From NCBI RefSeq assembly GCF_014356525.2, contig NC_052518.1, forward strand, positions 12,354,201 through 12,418,200: DNA of 64,000 bases, in the 5' to 3' direction. The DNA is from Nilaparvata lugens (taxonomy: Eukaryota > Arthropoda > Insecta > Hemiptera > Delphacidae). Positions 31,059 to 44,373 of this stretch are shown piece after piece (within the stretch, counting starts at the first letter, position 1; every line of letters begins with the position of its first letter). The notes below the pieces were generated by a model. The model was not told the origin of the DNA. It saw nothing but the letters and a program-made list of their open reading frames with translations, and made no database searches. The position numbers were made by a program, and so were the translations under genes.

Positions 31059-31530
31059 AATCCGCAGCTTTGGCTGTGAGAAGGCTACTGGTGCGACATT
31101 ATGTAAATAATATAGATACATTTATCATTGACCTAGAACATAAGAAAGAGCAATTTTATTATGAATGCTTTATTATCTTAAATCTGAACAATTGACTTTA
31201 GCTTAGTTTACAGTATTATATTCACATAGATTAATGTGTATTATTATACACAGTGAGCCAGAGAGGATTAACATTCTTTAACAGTTAGTATTGAAACTCT
31301 TATAGGCAAGAATTTATCACAGTGCGATCATAATATTATGCTATTTTATTTAGTAAAAAAAATCAATGTCATCTGTAATAAAACTGACATGAAAATAGTA
31401 CATTTTTCGATAAAACACGTTTTACTAACTTTAAAAACAACAAAAACTCTTTAAATTTGTTGTAGTAAAGGATGTTTTTTATGGAAAAATGTTACTATTT
31501 TAATTTCATTTTATTTTTATTAATAAAAGT
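31059..31530 (+). promoter_or_regulatory. CTDSPL2: CTDSPL2 3' UTR with candidate polyadenylation signals
   Basis: Downstream of the stop, AATAAA occurs at 31377-31382 and 31522-31527; either may set the 3' end. Between them, 31390-31508 forms an imperfect hairpin (AAAATAGTACATTTTTC against GAAAAATGTTACTATTTT), probably a small MITE sitting in the UTR. The true end needs RNA evidence. Confidence 0.45.
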
Positions 31531-32260
31531 AGCCCTTGTTTTTTATTACTATTATCTGTTGTAGCTCATGACGTAATATTGCCATGAAGCTGTAATGTTG
31601 TTAAACATAATCATAGTATGTTTATTCATTACATGGACATTGTTTTTTTATCACAGTCAATTATTTATTGTTCTATTGAAGAAAATCAGTCCTCACTGAC
31701 TCACCTTTAGTTTGTTCATCGAAAGGAGAGACATCAACATGACGTTTGCACTATTAATAGCTGATATGAGTAATTTATTTCATACCTATACAAGCGCAAA
31801 TTTTATGTTTCGTCTCTCCTTTTGTTGAACATATAATATAGTATAATGTTTGAACTATTTATAAGATAATATCTATACCATATTATGGTATATGTACCAA
31901 AATTCACTCATACGATCAAAACATAATGTTTTTTCATATCTCAATGATTTGCATCACAAAAAAATATTTCACTTGCATCATCACCCTCATCCTCATCCAA
32001 TAAGTTTATTTTTTGTGATGAATTTCTCAAAAACAAGCTGTGTGTATTTAAATCAGTATCTCTTACCTAAACTAAATAAATATGATTTTATTTATTTTAT
32101 TTTATTATTGCCGTTAAATTCTTAGAACAATAGGCAAAGTCAAATATTGAATACAGTAAGACAAAAGATAAAATCAAGTTTTACAGCAACTGTACACACA
32201 AAATTACATTACTGAGTATTAAAAATAATACAGTAAGTGAACTTCACAGTACTCCGGCAG
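31531..32260. other. AT-rich stretch with a small inverted repeat
   Basis: GTTCATCGAAAGGAGAGACAT at 31713 and the complement of TCGTCTCCTTTTGTTGAAC-like sequence at 31813-31833 form a 120-bp fold-back. No gene seen. Confidence 0.5.
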
Positions 32261-32269
32261 GATTCTAGA

Positions 32270-32968
32270 AGCCTACTTTTTCAGGCTGCTATATCTACAT
32301 TCAATGATTTGGAGTGTTTGCAATAAGTAATTATTTGAATTAGCCAGCTTTCAAGGACATTAACCTTTGATGGCAGATTCATTACCAACAAAAATTGATA
32401 ACTATTGAATTCCCCCGTGGAAAGGATTACAAAAATGCTTGGAAAACCTCAATACAAATTCTAGGTAGTCTGATTTTTTATAATGAATATCATGTAACAT
32501 TTTCCTTTTTTCAAGTTGAAACCGTCAAAGCTTACAAACTAGATTACAGCTTAAGAATGGGAGATTCTTGAAAAATCTGAATAAACTGGAAAACTCTCAG
32601 TAAGATGCTCACCTCGTTTTTTGAAAAATTTTACCAATGCAGGAAGCAACTGTTTGATACATTGCAAAACTCTGCCTCTGCTAAGCCAACGAACTTCTGT
32701 ATGAGGCAACAGATCACCATACTAAAATTCTAACTCTTCTGTTAGTTCTCTAAACAGTCGTCTTTGAAATGCATGCGCTCTAATCTTATTAAATACTTGA
32801 AAGACTACTGTTTCCATGACATTGTTCATAATTAAGAACTTTCCACACAATGTCTGCTGGTGTATTATGCAACGGTAAGACACAAAATTTGTTATATCAC
32901 TGTCTCTACGACCCTTCTCCACACCTACCATTACAGGAGCTCCATCTGTAACTAAGCACACCAATATC
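32270..32968 (-). pseudogene. hAT-family transposase fragment (GTF2IRD2/EPM2AIP1-like)
   Basis: The minus strand encodes VTDGAPVMVGVEKGR, SYRCIIHQQTLCGKFL, a stop, then YGDLLPHTEVRWLSRGRVL and LPALVKFFKKRGEHL. TDGAP.M.G, CIIHQ..LC and EVRWLSRG are hallmarks of the hAT transposases from which GTF2IRD2 and related host genes derive. Sequence further along the minus strand, to about 32270, keeps weak similarity with many stops. N-terminus missing; directly abutted by an RTE fragment at about 32968. Confidence 0.85.
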
Positions 32969-33150
32969 TAGATTGGAGGTTCTGAGTTGAGTTGACCACC
33001 AAAACTATATCATCTGCATAAAATAGTGATTGCAGATATATAGGACGCAGCCTCCAGTTCCCTATCTTGACTCTGACAGTTCTTCTTGAAACCTCATCCA
33101 TGATGGCTTTAAAAAGCAATGGACTTAAACTATTCCCTTGCTTCAATTTA
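32965..33150 (-). pseudogene. RTE-type reverse-transcriptase fragment
   Basis: LKQGNSLSPLLFKAIMDEVS ... LFYADDIVLVVNSTQNLQ: the palm motif with the YADD active site. Only about 60 residues. It shares strand with, and probably family with, the RTE piece at 24640-25255. It ends within a few bases of the hAT fragment, so the two scraps are joined by an old insertion or deletion. Confidence 0.88.
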
Positions 33151-33642
33151 CGGGAAATTGAAGAAAATTCGTGATTTTATAGATAGGAAAATTTATTTAG
33201 ACTACGAATTATAAAATTGAAAAATATGCAAGACACACAAAATTATTATCAATTATCAAATTAATATTATAGTTGACGAATTCAACTTTAAAAATAGTTC
33301 AGTCCCATCTGTCCCTTTTTGGGGTTGGGAACACTCTGATTATATCAGCATGATCGACTACTGATGAATCTTCAATGTCAGGCCAAAAAATGTTGTGCCA
33401 GCTGTAGAGCTGTCACCTCGAGTTTTTTTAGGAACAAATTTCCTAAGAAATTTTAATTCAAATGTCTCTCCAAATTCTTTTTGCACACAGCCTACATAAT
33501 GTCTGACAGTTTTTTTTTGTCCTGAACTGGACAAGAACAAAACACCATACAATAGATTCAAACTGCTGCATCATCAACTTGAATTGGATCATCGTTGGTC
33601 GTCGATATTTTCTTTTTCTGATGGTTGTAGTTGAAAGATAGT

Positions 33643-33800
33643 TGTGGTTGAGGTTAACGGTTGTGGCTGAGAATTGGTTGAGGTTGACGGTTGTGGCTGA
33701 GAATCGGTTGAGGTTGACGTTTGTGGCTGAGAATTGGTTGAGGTTGACGGTTGTGGCTGAGAATCAGTTGTGGTTGACATTCGGTTGAGGTTGACGGTTC
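33643..33800. repeat. 30-bp coding minisatellite in the pogo transposase
   Basis: About five copies of GGTTGAGGTTGACGGTTGTG plus GCTGAGAATT. On the minus strand the unit encodes a ten-residue STSTNSQPQP repeat. The period is a multiple of three, so the array could expand without breaking the frame. Confidence 0.9.
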
Positions 33801-34939
33801 TGATGTAAAGTCTTCTGAAGTACTCCTGCCTGGATCAACTCTTACCTTTTTTCGGCGTTATAGTCTCTGTTTTTTGGGATGGCTCAGTTTTTTAAGAAGT
33901 CCAACAACTGAGTCATCAACAGCAGCAGATGGTGTAGAGGTACTGGAATCTTCAGGTGCAGACTGCTGATCAGGACCAGTCTCAGCAACTGACAATTTCC
34001 TAAGCAGTTCATTTTTTTCCAGTGGGTGAATCCCTGTGACTTTGAAACTTGAAATTAGGTTGTTCTTGGCGCGGTTATTCTCTTCAAGTTTTGAAATTGT
34101 TTTTTTTTTTTTTAGTGATGGAAACATTTCTTTGGACAGTGTTCCACCATTTGTCACTCGCCTTTCTTCAAGGAGTGTTTCCTCCATTCCCATTTTCAAG
34201 GGAGCAAAAAACGCCACATCAATCGGTTGACTAATGTGGGTTGAATTTGCTGGTAAGCAAACAAATCTATATTTATCACCAAGTTCAACTAAATCAGGAG
34301 AAAAATGGCTAGAAAGGTTGTCGCTTATCAAAACGTTGTCGCCTTTAGGTCCAAGTTGATGGACAGCTGGAATAAAATGACTTGTGAACCAATCCGAAAA
34401 TGTGGTAGCATCAAACCAACCATGAGAAGTGCTGTTGTACCTAGTACCCTCTGGTCCCCCAATACACCAAGTATTCCACAAATTCTGTGCCTTCTATACT
34501 ATGTAGACTTGTAGAAGCTGGCCAGTAGCTGAGCCACAAAACATTATTGAATTGGCAGTTCTGGAAACCCGTTCAGCATACTTCATACTTTTTTTTTACT
34601 TGTTCCCGGATCATCGGTGAGGTTGGTTCCATATATATATTTGAAGGTTGAACATCTTTCAATGAGTCACTCAAACAATCAAAATATTTTTCAAAAGTCT
34701 CAACAGTCACTGAGGCACGTTCAGGTTTTATATTTTTCGAACTTCTCAATGATACCCTACTTTTATGTCTCTGAAAAGTTATTGGCCCAATCATTTGATG
34801 GTAGATTATTCTCCCCAAACTTTTTTATTTCTCCCTCTCCTATCTAGCATTGATTTTGTCAAACATCTCAGATCCATTGTGGGCATTGGGTAACCCCGAG
34901 ATGACAAAAGCTGCTATCAGACATTCCTCTTCATCCGTT

Positions 34940-35175
34940 GTCAAAGCCAATTGTCCAGTTTTTTTAGTAGCGAATTTCCTCTTACCTTGTTGCTGAGAGT
35001 ACCTTTAGGAATTCCATAAATTTTGGAAGCTTGATTTTAGAGTCAATTCATTGACTTTGTCAAAGTCAATTGTCCTCCAGTTTTTTTAGTAGCGACTTTT
35101 CCCCTTACCTTGTTGCTGAGAGTACCTTTGGGAATTCCAAAAATTTTGGAAGCTTGATTTAGAGTCAATTCATTG
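34940..35175. repeat. 120-bp tandem duplication in the pogo HTH exon
   Basis: CTTACCTTGTTGCTGAGAGT and GGAATTCCA.AAATTTTGGAA occur twice, 118 bp apart, with a handful of differences. The duplication disrupts the pipsqueak-HTH reading frame. Confidence 0.85.
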
Positions 35176-35299
35176 TATTTGATATGTTGAATTGCTTCAT
35201 TCAGTTTTTCAGCATAATAGTCATTATAACTCCTTGCACCTTATTTTCTCACGTATGTCCTAGGCATTTTTTATTCATATTCACAAGAAACTCTATAAA

Positions 35300-38200
35300 A
35301 ATATGCTGTATTGATACTCTATAAAATAACTGTATTAAATCACGAGCAAACATAATTCATAGGTTGGAATTACCGAGATTTTACACAAACACAACAACAG
35401 GCAACAGCTGGTCGCTGTTCAATCTCACCCCACAAACGACAGACCTTAGTGAAAACGTTCATTGTGTGAAAAATAAAATTGTCAAAACATTTTTATTTAC
35501 ATATTCTGAAAGATGAATAAATCTGTATTCAAATATATTAGATTAAGTTTCAAGCCAACTTGAAAACAGACCAACTATTTGAAAGCATGAAATCGTGAAG
35601 GCAGTGGAATAGTCGACCTATCTGATATAACTATTGCAAAAATAGATTCTATGGGAAAAATCGATTTTATACAACTAGGATCGATAACGAAAACAAAAGG
35701 TCTGATCTTGTGTTCAAACTCACCCCGGTGTTTAAAGGTGGTAGTGAAGTTAGGCGCTTGGATGGACTTATCTGTTTCTCAATTATTCTTATCAGTACTC
35801 ATTGCTATCTCGTACCTCTGTATCTTTTGGATACAACAAGTTTTCAGCAATTGATAACTTGAATAAGTAGTACGTGGGCACACCCTTCTTCAACATTCCA
35901 CTTGCAGCAACCCCTTCTCTGTACTTTATTCAAGCTGCTGTGTACACACAATCTAAAAAGCGATAAAACTTCAAAAATCTAAAAAGCGATAAAACTTCAA
36001 AAGGGTATCATTTGCTCATCTATTGAGATGTTCTCAGATCATTCTGGAGGCCCTCACATAGAATCAGTGAAGGAACAATCATGTTCAATACCTGAATTTA
36101 AGAAATAGCCTCCATGTTTCACAGAAACAAAACTATGAATGCTGAAGAAATGAAAATTTCTCAATTTGTAGTGATCTACCACTTTTCATATATAGTCCAA
36201 CCTGTAGAATACTTAACGGATATTAATTCAATTAATTGCTATCAATTTGCAAAGTGTATAAGATCATAAAGAAATTTAAGCTCCATTTTAAAAAAGTCAA
36301 ACAATGCTAAAGAAATGAAAGTTTCTCAATTCCCAGTGATAAATCTACCACTTTCTACAAAACAATGTTTTTACAAAACAATGTTTGTTATAGACTGTAG
36401 ATACTGGACTGAAACTGGGGTATAGATCTGTTAATGTAAATTGTGATGAAAAGATTAAGAGGTCCTGTGGGTTGATCAACAGTTAGAATGGAAAACATAT
36501 TAATCTAAATAGTGAATCATTCATGTTACTATTGGCAATTCAACTAGAATTGAATTATATGTATTTCAATTTAAATATATAAAGCCACTGAAAACACATT
36601 CATATTTTAGTATAACTAATTATTTGAAAACAAAAGCAATAATAAAAACTATGAAAACTATATTGAAGTATACTCAAAATTGCTGATTCTAGTGATTGTA
36701 ATCTTCATATTAATCATTCTAACTACACTTATTGAATTTGTTTTCTCTACATCATAGCCCAAAATAAATGCAAGTGAAGTATTTTGAGGAAAGGTTTTTG
36801 ACGCACATGAGTAAGAAATATTAGTTTCAATCAATCAACCCATACAGTTTAGTTTTTGTATTATGCATTTTAGGCTCCTTCTTCAATGTTCAAATTAGAA
36901 TGGAGAGGTTCCATACTTCTGATTATGAATCGTTTTATCTGTTGACAGCTTATCTCGTAGCTATCAAATGATCAGTCTTCATTAGCTGAACTACCGAGCT
37001 TGGGGCAATTAATCTTGTTCTACAACGTTTTAGTACAATAATGTTGTAATGGATTTGTTTAACGTTTCCTCATTCCTTGAAAATTTCAGATTCCGTAGGT
37101 CTTACCACAGCAACTAGAACCTTGTATTGAGGTTTTCCAAATTTCCATTTTATATAGAGGTGAAAAGTACTTCTATCAGTTGAAGGGATTTTGAATTATT
37201 GAGGAGGAAGTACTGTATATGGCAAATGGCTTTGGATCGGAGCTTGAGAAGTTTATCTCCATGTTTGCCTGTCTACCCTTGAACATTTCCATCACAATTG
37301 AATCTAACGCCTTTGGAAGGTTAATAAACTACACAAATGTTTATAAATTTTTAAATATAATACGGCAAGTAGACAATAATTATTATTGCAATTTCTTCAA
37401 CTTTGTACAGTCTCTGTTTCATTTTTGTTCATTTCTCACCAACTTATCCTAGCCTCTCCTAATCCCTGACAGTCATATGTTTCATTAAGTACACACTTTT
37501 ACCAATTTTTTTTTGTTGCACCTTATATCTAGGGCTAGACTAACCTCCACCATTAATCACCTCACACTACATGGTTAGTTGCACGAACAATGAACTACCA
37601 AGTATATACTTCATCAACTTAAAAAAACTATTCTCAAGTTTTTATAAGAATGTCAATTCATTCAAATTTTATCACGTAGAATTCAATAGCAATAACTAAT
37701 TGTTATAAAATTAGATGCGCACTGAGAACAATCATTTTCTGAAATAACTTATTGAGCTCAAAACCTCATTAATGTTTTCTATTATACATCGATTAGAAAA
37801 CATCGATGATTCTATAGATAAGAATATATCGATGATTTCCAAGCCGTACAAAACCAGTGAGTCTAGATTTTAAGATTTTTATATTATTCATCAACACGCA
37901 ATAATAAAGCTTTCACGATGCAATAGGTTGAGATTAGATTGAATGACGCCTTTTAGTACAGACAGAACAGACCATATTATGGTATTTTGTCTGTAAATGT
38001 CATATATATGTACAGTGCCTAAGAAGATGGATTGAAAGAAGCTGTCTTAATTCATTTCGATGGTTTTGGCGGCAGGGAATGCAATACTTGAGCCTATGAT
38101 GCTAACAAGTATTAAAGTATGATAGCAATAAATTAATATTACAAACATGTACCATTTTTCGATATGTTATGTAACACACAGATAAATAAATATTCGACTA

Positions 38201-40915
38201 GTATTGTTATAGCACATTAGTCCAAGGATAGTATATAGCTATTCTATATACTATTTTTGACATTAGTCAACTAGTATTATTTTATTTTTGCAGTAATAAT
38301 ATATATTAGGATCAATTATTGTTCAAATATTTTCTTCAATAATGCATTTTTTCATGTTGAGTAATCACTGTTAACTAATATCAAAACATTTGTGAGTGAG
38401 CAACGTGTATCTGCATTAATTGCCAGAACTGTTATGCTTACATACCATATATTGAATGATTATGATGTTGTTGACAAAATTTAAAGTTTAATTAGATATA
38501 ATCTCTATTTTATAATAATCATAGATTATAATAAAAATTTTGTAATTATGAAGCTTATATTATCCGCTTCAATCTTGATAAAAATGAAGTTTCTTATTTA
38601 CGAATATTAGATAGCAGTCAATGAATTTGAAAGTACAAATATATAGCCCACTTTAATAATATGATATAAGTTATATAATAGATGCATTAGTTATTTATCT
38701 ATATGGTTAATAAAAATAATTATGAACAAAAGTCTAAATGAATAGTGCTGTCATATGCTGATCAATTACTTATTGTCATTTTAATAACACTATAAAAATT
38801 TCATGAAATTTCAATCTTTCATGATGACTAGCATATTTTTATATTATATATTTGTTTTATCTGGACCTTTCTGTTTGTATGAAACATTCTAGGATTAATT
38901 TATTTGTTTTCAAATATTTTTGTCGTTTCATGTAGTTTGATAAGCTTCTTCATTTATGGAGAATTACATGTACTAATCCCAAAGTAATGGACTTCGAGTC
39001 AGAAAATGAGCATTTATTGATCAAATTTGAAAATACAACTCAACAATAATCATTATAAATTTAGTATGTTAATCCATTGTTGTTTGGAAACTGAGTTTCA
39101 TTGCTTAGAAATGTACTTATTACTAAGATTAGTTGATGAAGCCATGGAGGAATAGAATAATTTCTATCTATTTAACCAACCTTCCTAAGGCTCATTATTA
39201 ATAAATATTCGTATATCTTACACATTTTTGAATAACCAGTCATTCACTGGTTTTAAACCAAATCTGACTGGTTTCATAGAACTCTTACTAGTCTTGTAAT
39301 TCAGGACATGGTATCATTATAATTTTTATCTTTATTTAAATTATCGACTTTTCGAATTGCTTGTTTAATTTTGTGTATGTCACATCCATATTCAGTATTA
39401 TTAAGTTGAAGATGTATTTGTTTTCTTATAATTGAATCGTCTATACATTAATTTATATGTTCAGCTTATTCCTGCATCACAGATCATTTTTTAAGTGAAG
39501 CAGGTTTCTGGCAGCTATTCAAGATATCTGCAATGAAAGTGAGTTATTCATGTATCTCATTATATTCATTGCATAATATAATATACTTATATGTTGAATA
39601 ATATTATTTTAAGAAGGTATTTTTGCATCAATAATATATTTTTTACATTATATGGTTAATGTATCAAAGTGATACATTATCACTTCCATTTATACATCAT
39701 CACAAGCAATTATTTAATCAATGATTAATTATTGGGGATTTTTTTTTATTTCTGATTGGAATGTTATTATTAATAAATCATATAACATACTTGTATTTAT
39801 ATGAGTGCTGCATTAATTCTTATTCCTATTAGTCAATAGATTCACAAAAGTCTATCATGTAATAACTTCTCTACAAGACGTATCTGCCTTATTAAATTTA
39901 TTAATTATTTATCAAAAAAATTGAGAGGCGTACAGGAAATCGAATTTTGATTTTTCCATAAATATAAGCTATTATCAATGTTATAACTCATAAGCAGTCA
40001 GCAAGAATCAATTATTATTGTAACTGTGATGTTTGTTACAGCTCATATTTTAAGCTGAGAGATGAATTTTATCATTGTAGTTATTGTTACAACTTATATT
40101 TTCATTATTCTAAGATTAATACCATTGTAGTTGGCATGCTAGAAAAGGTTAGTTGATGCTTTGACATCGCAATATATACTTAAGGCATACTTAAAAATAA
40201 TAATATAATGTTTTTGAAGTTTTACTCACGCCTCGCGGTAAATGTGAATTCAATACACGTTAATAAATACAGCCTTGAGAGTGTTTGTGTATAAAGATTT
40301 CTAATGTAACAATATATTATATCAAATTATAATTAAAATTGTACAGTATTATAAAATTGAATAAGAAATACACACATCTATTGTTGAAAATGAGACTGTT
40401 TTGTATTTCAACTCTCCTGCTTGGATCTACTTGCTAAAATTATTGACTTGTTTATCATTAAGAGTTGCAACGTAATTTTTAAGTTGAGTTTCTTCCTTTC
40501 CATCGATTTCATTTATTTAGGCTTATATGCTCAATAGTAATTCAACCCAAGTTTAAATTAATCCAGGATTAAGTTGAGCTATGGTTGAATTTATTGTAAG
40601 CTCCAATGACCTTGAACACTAAAAATATAGACCTATAGAAGTAACCAAAATTTCCTTTTTTTTGTATTTTCGGAAATGTGACTTACGCATTTCGGGGATC
40701 CAAATCCGAAATCAGAATCTTTCTATATTTATTTATAAAAAAGTTGAAATTTGAGAGAAGAAGATATGAGTAAATCAATTGCAAAATACGAAACCACAAC
40801 ACTTGTTTTGCGGCACATTGGTCTGGCGAGGAAACTGACAAGTTGAAATAATGTTGTAGACCGTTCCCATTAGCAATGGTTAATTCAGGCAATGAATGCT
40901 CAAAAAGGGTAGCCT
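35300..40915. other. quiet AT-rich intergenic region
   Basis: 5.6 kb without a recognised gene or element. Small features: AATCTAAAAAGCGATAAAACTTCAA is tandemly doubled near 35950-36000, CAATCTCACCCC-type words at 35430 and 35715, and a short hairpin TACAGACAGAA/TTTTGTCTGTA near 37960. Composition becomes extremely AT-rich between 38.1 and 40.4 kb. Confidence 0.5.
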
Positions 40916-40919
40916 ATAG

Positions 40920-41160
40920 AGGGAAAAGTTTAAAGTCAATTTTTGACCTAGCAGTTCTGCTTAGGGTAGTAAGGAAGTTAACATATCGAAAGCCCCCGAC
41001 TCTACCCCCTGTGCTAAGGGGGTGGTTCAAAGATACCATTTTTTGGTTTCTCGCATATAACTAAAAAACTATGCATCTCACGGATATGACTATTCCATAC
41101 AAAATTGAAGCTTACATCATTTCCTACAATATTGATCTCAGTCATTCTACGGTGGTTGAA
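40920..41160 (-). repeat. dispersed repeat family A, copy 2
   Basis: Reverse-complement relative of 2355-2575; see that entry for shared blocks. Here the hairpin reads CCCCCTGTGCTAAGGGGG. Diverged, non-coding. Confidence 0.75.
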
Positions 41161-41790
41161 TTAAATGGGATTTTCGTGTAACTGATAGTAAAAGCTGAAA
41201 TTAAAAATGACTGCACCGAGAATTTGGATCAGTATTGAAAAGATATACTAAGATTGAAGATGTCTAGAACTGTCCAATAATGCTTTATTAGTTTCTTGTG
41301 TCACATCCAATTTTCTGGTTGGTTTAGGCTACATTTAGCATAATCCAAACTTAGTTCCGAAGTCTGCCGGTTGATTTTGGTAGCAGCTGGGTGATGAACA
41401 ATTATTCAAATTCCATCCATTTACGGAAATCAGATTGTCACAGAAGTACATTGAAAGTACATAGTTAATACAGAAGTTTACATGTCTAATACAGTAGTAC
41501 ATAGTACATAACATTTAAATGTTCAAATCCACGGCTATCAATGCTAGAGGAGCTCGACTATCGTTCTCGGTTTCCACCTAATCTGGATATTAAAAAATGA
41601 AGCAAACTATACCAAAAATAAAATATTGAGAAAATAAGGATGACTCGCGATTCTCAATGAAAAGTTAGGATGAGGATGTCTGATAAACTATAGTCGGGCA
41701 ATGCACTGTTATCGCAAAAAAATCTGTAAAGTCCGGAAATACTGGACAAGTTTCTAGTTTTCCTAAAGCTATTAGAGAGTTTCATATTTG
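41161..41790. other. non-coding stretch
   Basis: Nothing recognised beyond TACATAGT-type short repeats near 41460-41520. Confidence 0.4.
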
Positions 41791-42440
41791 CATAGTTGAA
41801 TTAAAAGAGCTTCCACTTGGAAAGATATGCGGATCAGAGATATGGAGGTAGATGGGGAAGCAGTTCAGCCAGAGTGATGAATAGAATCATAGAGACAAGC
41901 ACGGTTGCCTTTTCGTCAAAACAGGCTCAGTTTATGCAGTGCTTCCAGGGAAGAACTAGTATGAAACTAGGAAACTATACTCTGTACAAAATTACTTCTG
42001 ACTTGGAGGAATATGCAGCGCAGAGAAACGGAGGGAGATCAGCCAATTGCAGTGATGGATAGAGTCATAGGTGTAAGCGCAGTTTCCAATTTGTCGATTA
42101 GAATCAGTCGAGTCAGTGCTTGCAGAGGGGAAACTTCGTAAGTTTAACATGAATGCTTGAATACTCACTAGAAATTCGAGAACGCTGGTCGGTTCAAAAC
42201 GGCGAATTCGCCGTCGTTGTATCCCTACCGCTCTAAGCCTTTTCTGCAGCGCATGTACATCCCAAGTCAAAAGTTATTTTGTACAGAGTATAGTTTTCGT
42301 ATCATGAGATGTTGAACACATACTAAAGACTACAGAACGCCTTCCGCACTAGCACTGGAAAATCGCCGCCGCTGTATCACTACTTTTCTCTGCTCCGCAT
42401 ATCCCTCCAAGTCAGATGATCTTTAAATTCAACTATAGGG
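41791..42440. mobile_element. nested fold-back MITE
   Basis: Outer ends TAGTTGAATTAAAAGAG...ACTTGGAAAGATATGCGGA and the complement of TCCGCATATCCCTCCAAGT...TTTAAATTCAACTA are inverted repeats. A second, inner pair uses ACTATACTCTGTACAAAAT near 41975 and its complement at 42275, again followed by ACTTGGGA/GGA..ATGC blocks. So it looks like one MITE inserted in, or duplicated within, another of the same family. No transposase. Confidence 0.75.
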
Positions 42441-43689
42441 TCTATTCTGAGGTGAAGAGGCTGCGGAATCGTTTAACAACTATTTCAATCCGACAGCTGC
42501 TGCAGTAGTTTTCTGGATATCTAGAGAATATGTATATCTACAATAATACAAATGGCGGACAGGCCACCAAAAATATTGTAGGGAATCCTTTTCAAACTCA
42601 TTCTCAGTTTCTTTTCGAATAAATAAAATCCCATTTCAGCAACTATTTATTTTAATCACAACTTTTAACCATAAACTCATCTCGAAACTTCTTGAACAGA
42701 ACTGTTAATTTATTTGATTATGATATTATTTGAATTATATCCATACACATGTTATTAACAAGAGTGTATTAAATCAAGGCTAATCAATATTCCTCACATT
42801 CCCTACAGTTTTGGCCATTCTGACAATTGGCTTGTCCTCAAACCAGAAAATAAATATAACAAATGGAAACAAAACAAAGCTTATCACACATAAAAATTGA
42901 ATGGCTCTTCGGGTTCATAACTTATTACAGAATATGTTATTACTTATTACAGGCTAAGTTATGCTCATAACTTATTGCAGCCGATTGTATGACGAGTCGT
43001 ACCTGCTTGAGAATTCAGCATTTTTCCAAAACAAATACTTTGGGTGGAGGTGTACGCCTTTTTTTCCTTTCTTTTCGCTGTTCCAATAAGTAAATACTTT
43101 ACAACAAACAATTTTTCAAAAGCTAGTGCTTCAAATATCTTGTGTTTGACTTTTCTTGTCCTTACCATTCCATCCTACTCATTCATGTTTATGAACATTT
43201 TGTTTCAATTTTCATAACATCTTTACATTTAAACAACACGAGATATATAATTATGCAGCCACAATAATTGGGATCAGAACTATCCAGCTGACGAGATCCT
43301 TCTCAACAACAAATTGTTTTTTATTATCCCAAGTAATATATCATAATTATTATAAGATATTATTTCCTCAAAATAACATTTTTTCAGCTGTGTCTTGCAA
43401 TTTTCAAAAAAGATTGAAAAAATGGTTGTTTGAAATGAGTAAGGAGAAGGCTGTGACTCTGGTCTGGGCGGGCGGCGGACTCACCTGACCAAAAAATTAG
43501 CATCACTTCTACTGACTCTATATCAATACAAACTGACTATACGATACAGACGGACTATACGATATGGAATGCCTTTCTACAGTACAAAATTATGACAATC
43601 ATTTGAATGAAATTACCCTCATAAATTGAATTCATTTTGGCTCTCTTTCTCCTTCCCCTTCATAAAGATTCACTATACCTACTTGAAAT
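42441..43689. other. non-coding stretch
   Basis: No gene recognised. A small GC-rich patch GGGCGGGCGGCGGACTCACC lies near 43467. Confidence 0.45.
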
Positions 43690-43735
43690 CCCAACTCGAG
43701 TCTACGCACAGGCCACAGTGCCCATGTAGGCTCAT
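43690..43735 (+). repeat. possible SINE tail fragment
   Basis: GTCTACGCACAGGCCACAGT then GCCCATGTAGGCTC resembles the ACGCACAAGCCT..TGTGGGCATC tail at 4.8 and 25.8 kb, more diverged. It abuts the mariner-like element. Confidence 0.35.
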
Positions 43736-43750
43736 TCCGTAATCTATATA

Positions 43751-44150
43751 CAGGGTGTTTCAGAAGTAGTGTCGAGAATTTTAGGGTATTGTACCTGGAT
43801 GCTAGGAGACTACAAATGTCATATTTGAAGTGTCCAAAACTCAGCGGTTATCCTTATAGCTGCCATTTTGTTTTTTTCACTTAAAAATTTTTATCTCAAG
43901 AACGAAATGTTGTATTGATCTGAAATTTGGCATGAATATTTATGCTATAAAGACTCAACTATAAAAAATAAAAAAAAAATTTTCGTTGAAAATTTTTCAA
44001 AATGGCGGCCATTTTAAATTTTTGATGGCGAATATCTCGAAAACCGTCCATTTTACAGAAAATTTACAAGAGACAAAAAAGTTAGCAAATTTTTTCACGA
44101 TTCCAATGATACCTAATTTATTAAGATTGGTCGAAGAATAACAGAGAAAT
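43751..44150 (+). repeat. left TIR of the DD41D element
   Basis: 400 bp. Contains a smaller palindromic patch AAAATGGCGGCCATTTT and TATCTCGAAAACCGTCCATT. Confidence 0.95.
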
Positions 44151-44373
44151 TTGAAACTCGGTATGGCTCCATATGGGCAAACAGATGATTTTACAATGGT
44201 TTTCAGATGATAATGTTTGTCTTGTAAAAGTATTGTTGTTTCATTAAAAGTAAAGAACCAGATGTAGTGCTTCCTATTTCTTTGTCTCACGTTTCCTAGG
44301 TCTTATTTCTATCTTAAATTTCCAGTTTCAATATTTTCTTACGTTGCTTCTACACAAATATTTAATTATTGTA

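Larger units (their letters stand above)
33299..35267 (-). pseudogene. pogo/Tigger-like transposase with pipsqueak HTH, broken
   Basis: Starts MPRTYVRK at 35267, with a stop at codon 9, then LNEAIQHIKYNELTLNQASK and IFGIPKGTLSNKVRGK, a pipsqueak-type helix-turn-helix. A 120-bp segment of this exon is duplicated (34940-35056 and 35060-35175). Further on: TTDEEECLIAAFVISGLP (34.9 kb), ERASVTVETFEKYFDCL (34.7 kb) and a 207-codon open frame (34481-33858) with LISDNLSSHFSPDLVELG and LPANSTHISQPIDVAFFAPL, the DDE core of pogo/CENP-B-like transposases. The C-terminus is a Ser/Thr/Gln/Pro repeat, then VRHYVGCVQKEF and RVFPTPKRDRWD ending at 33299. Several frameshifts and stops; not functional. Element ends not located. 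Confidence 0.88.

Noticed and set aside
41817..42270. Open frames of 81 and 92 codons
   Set aside because: They lie in the arms of a fold-back MITE and mirror each other on opposite strands.
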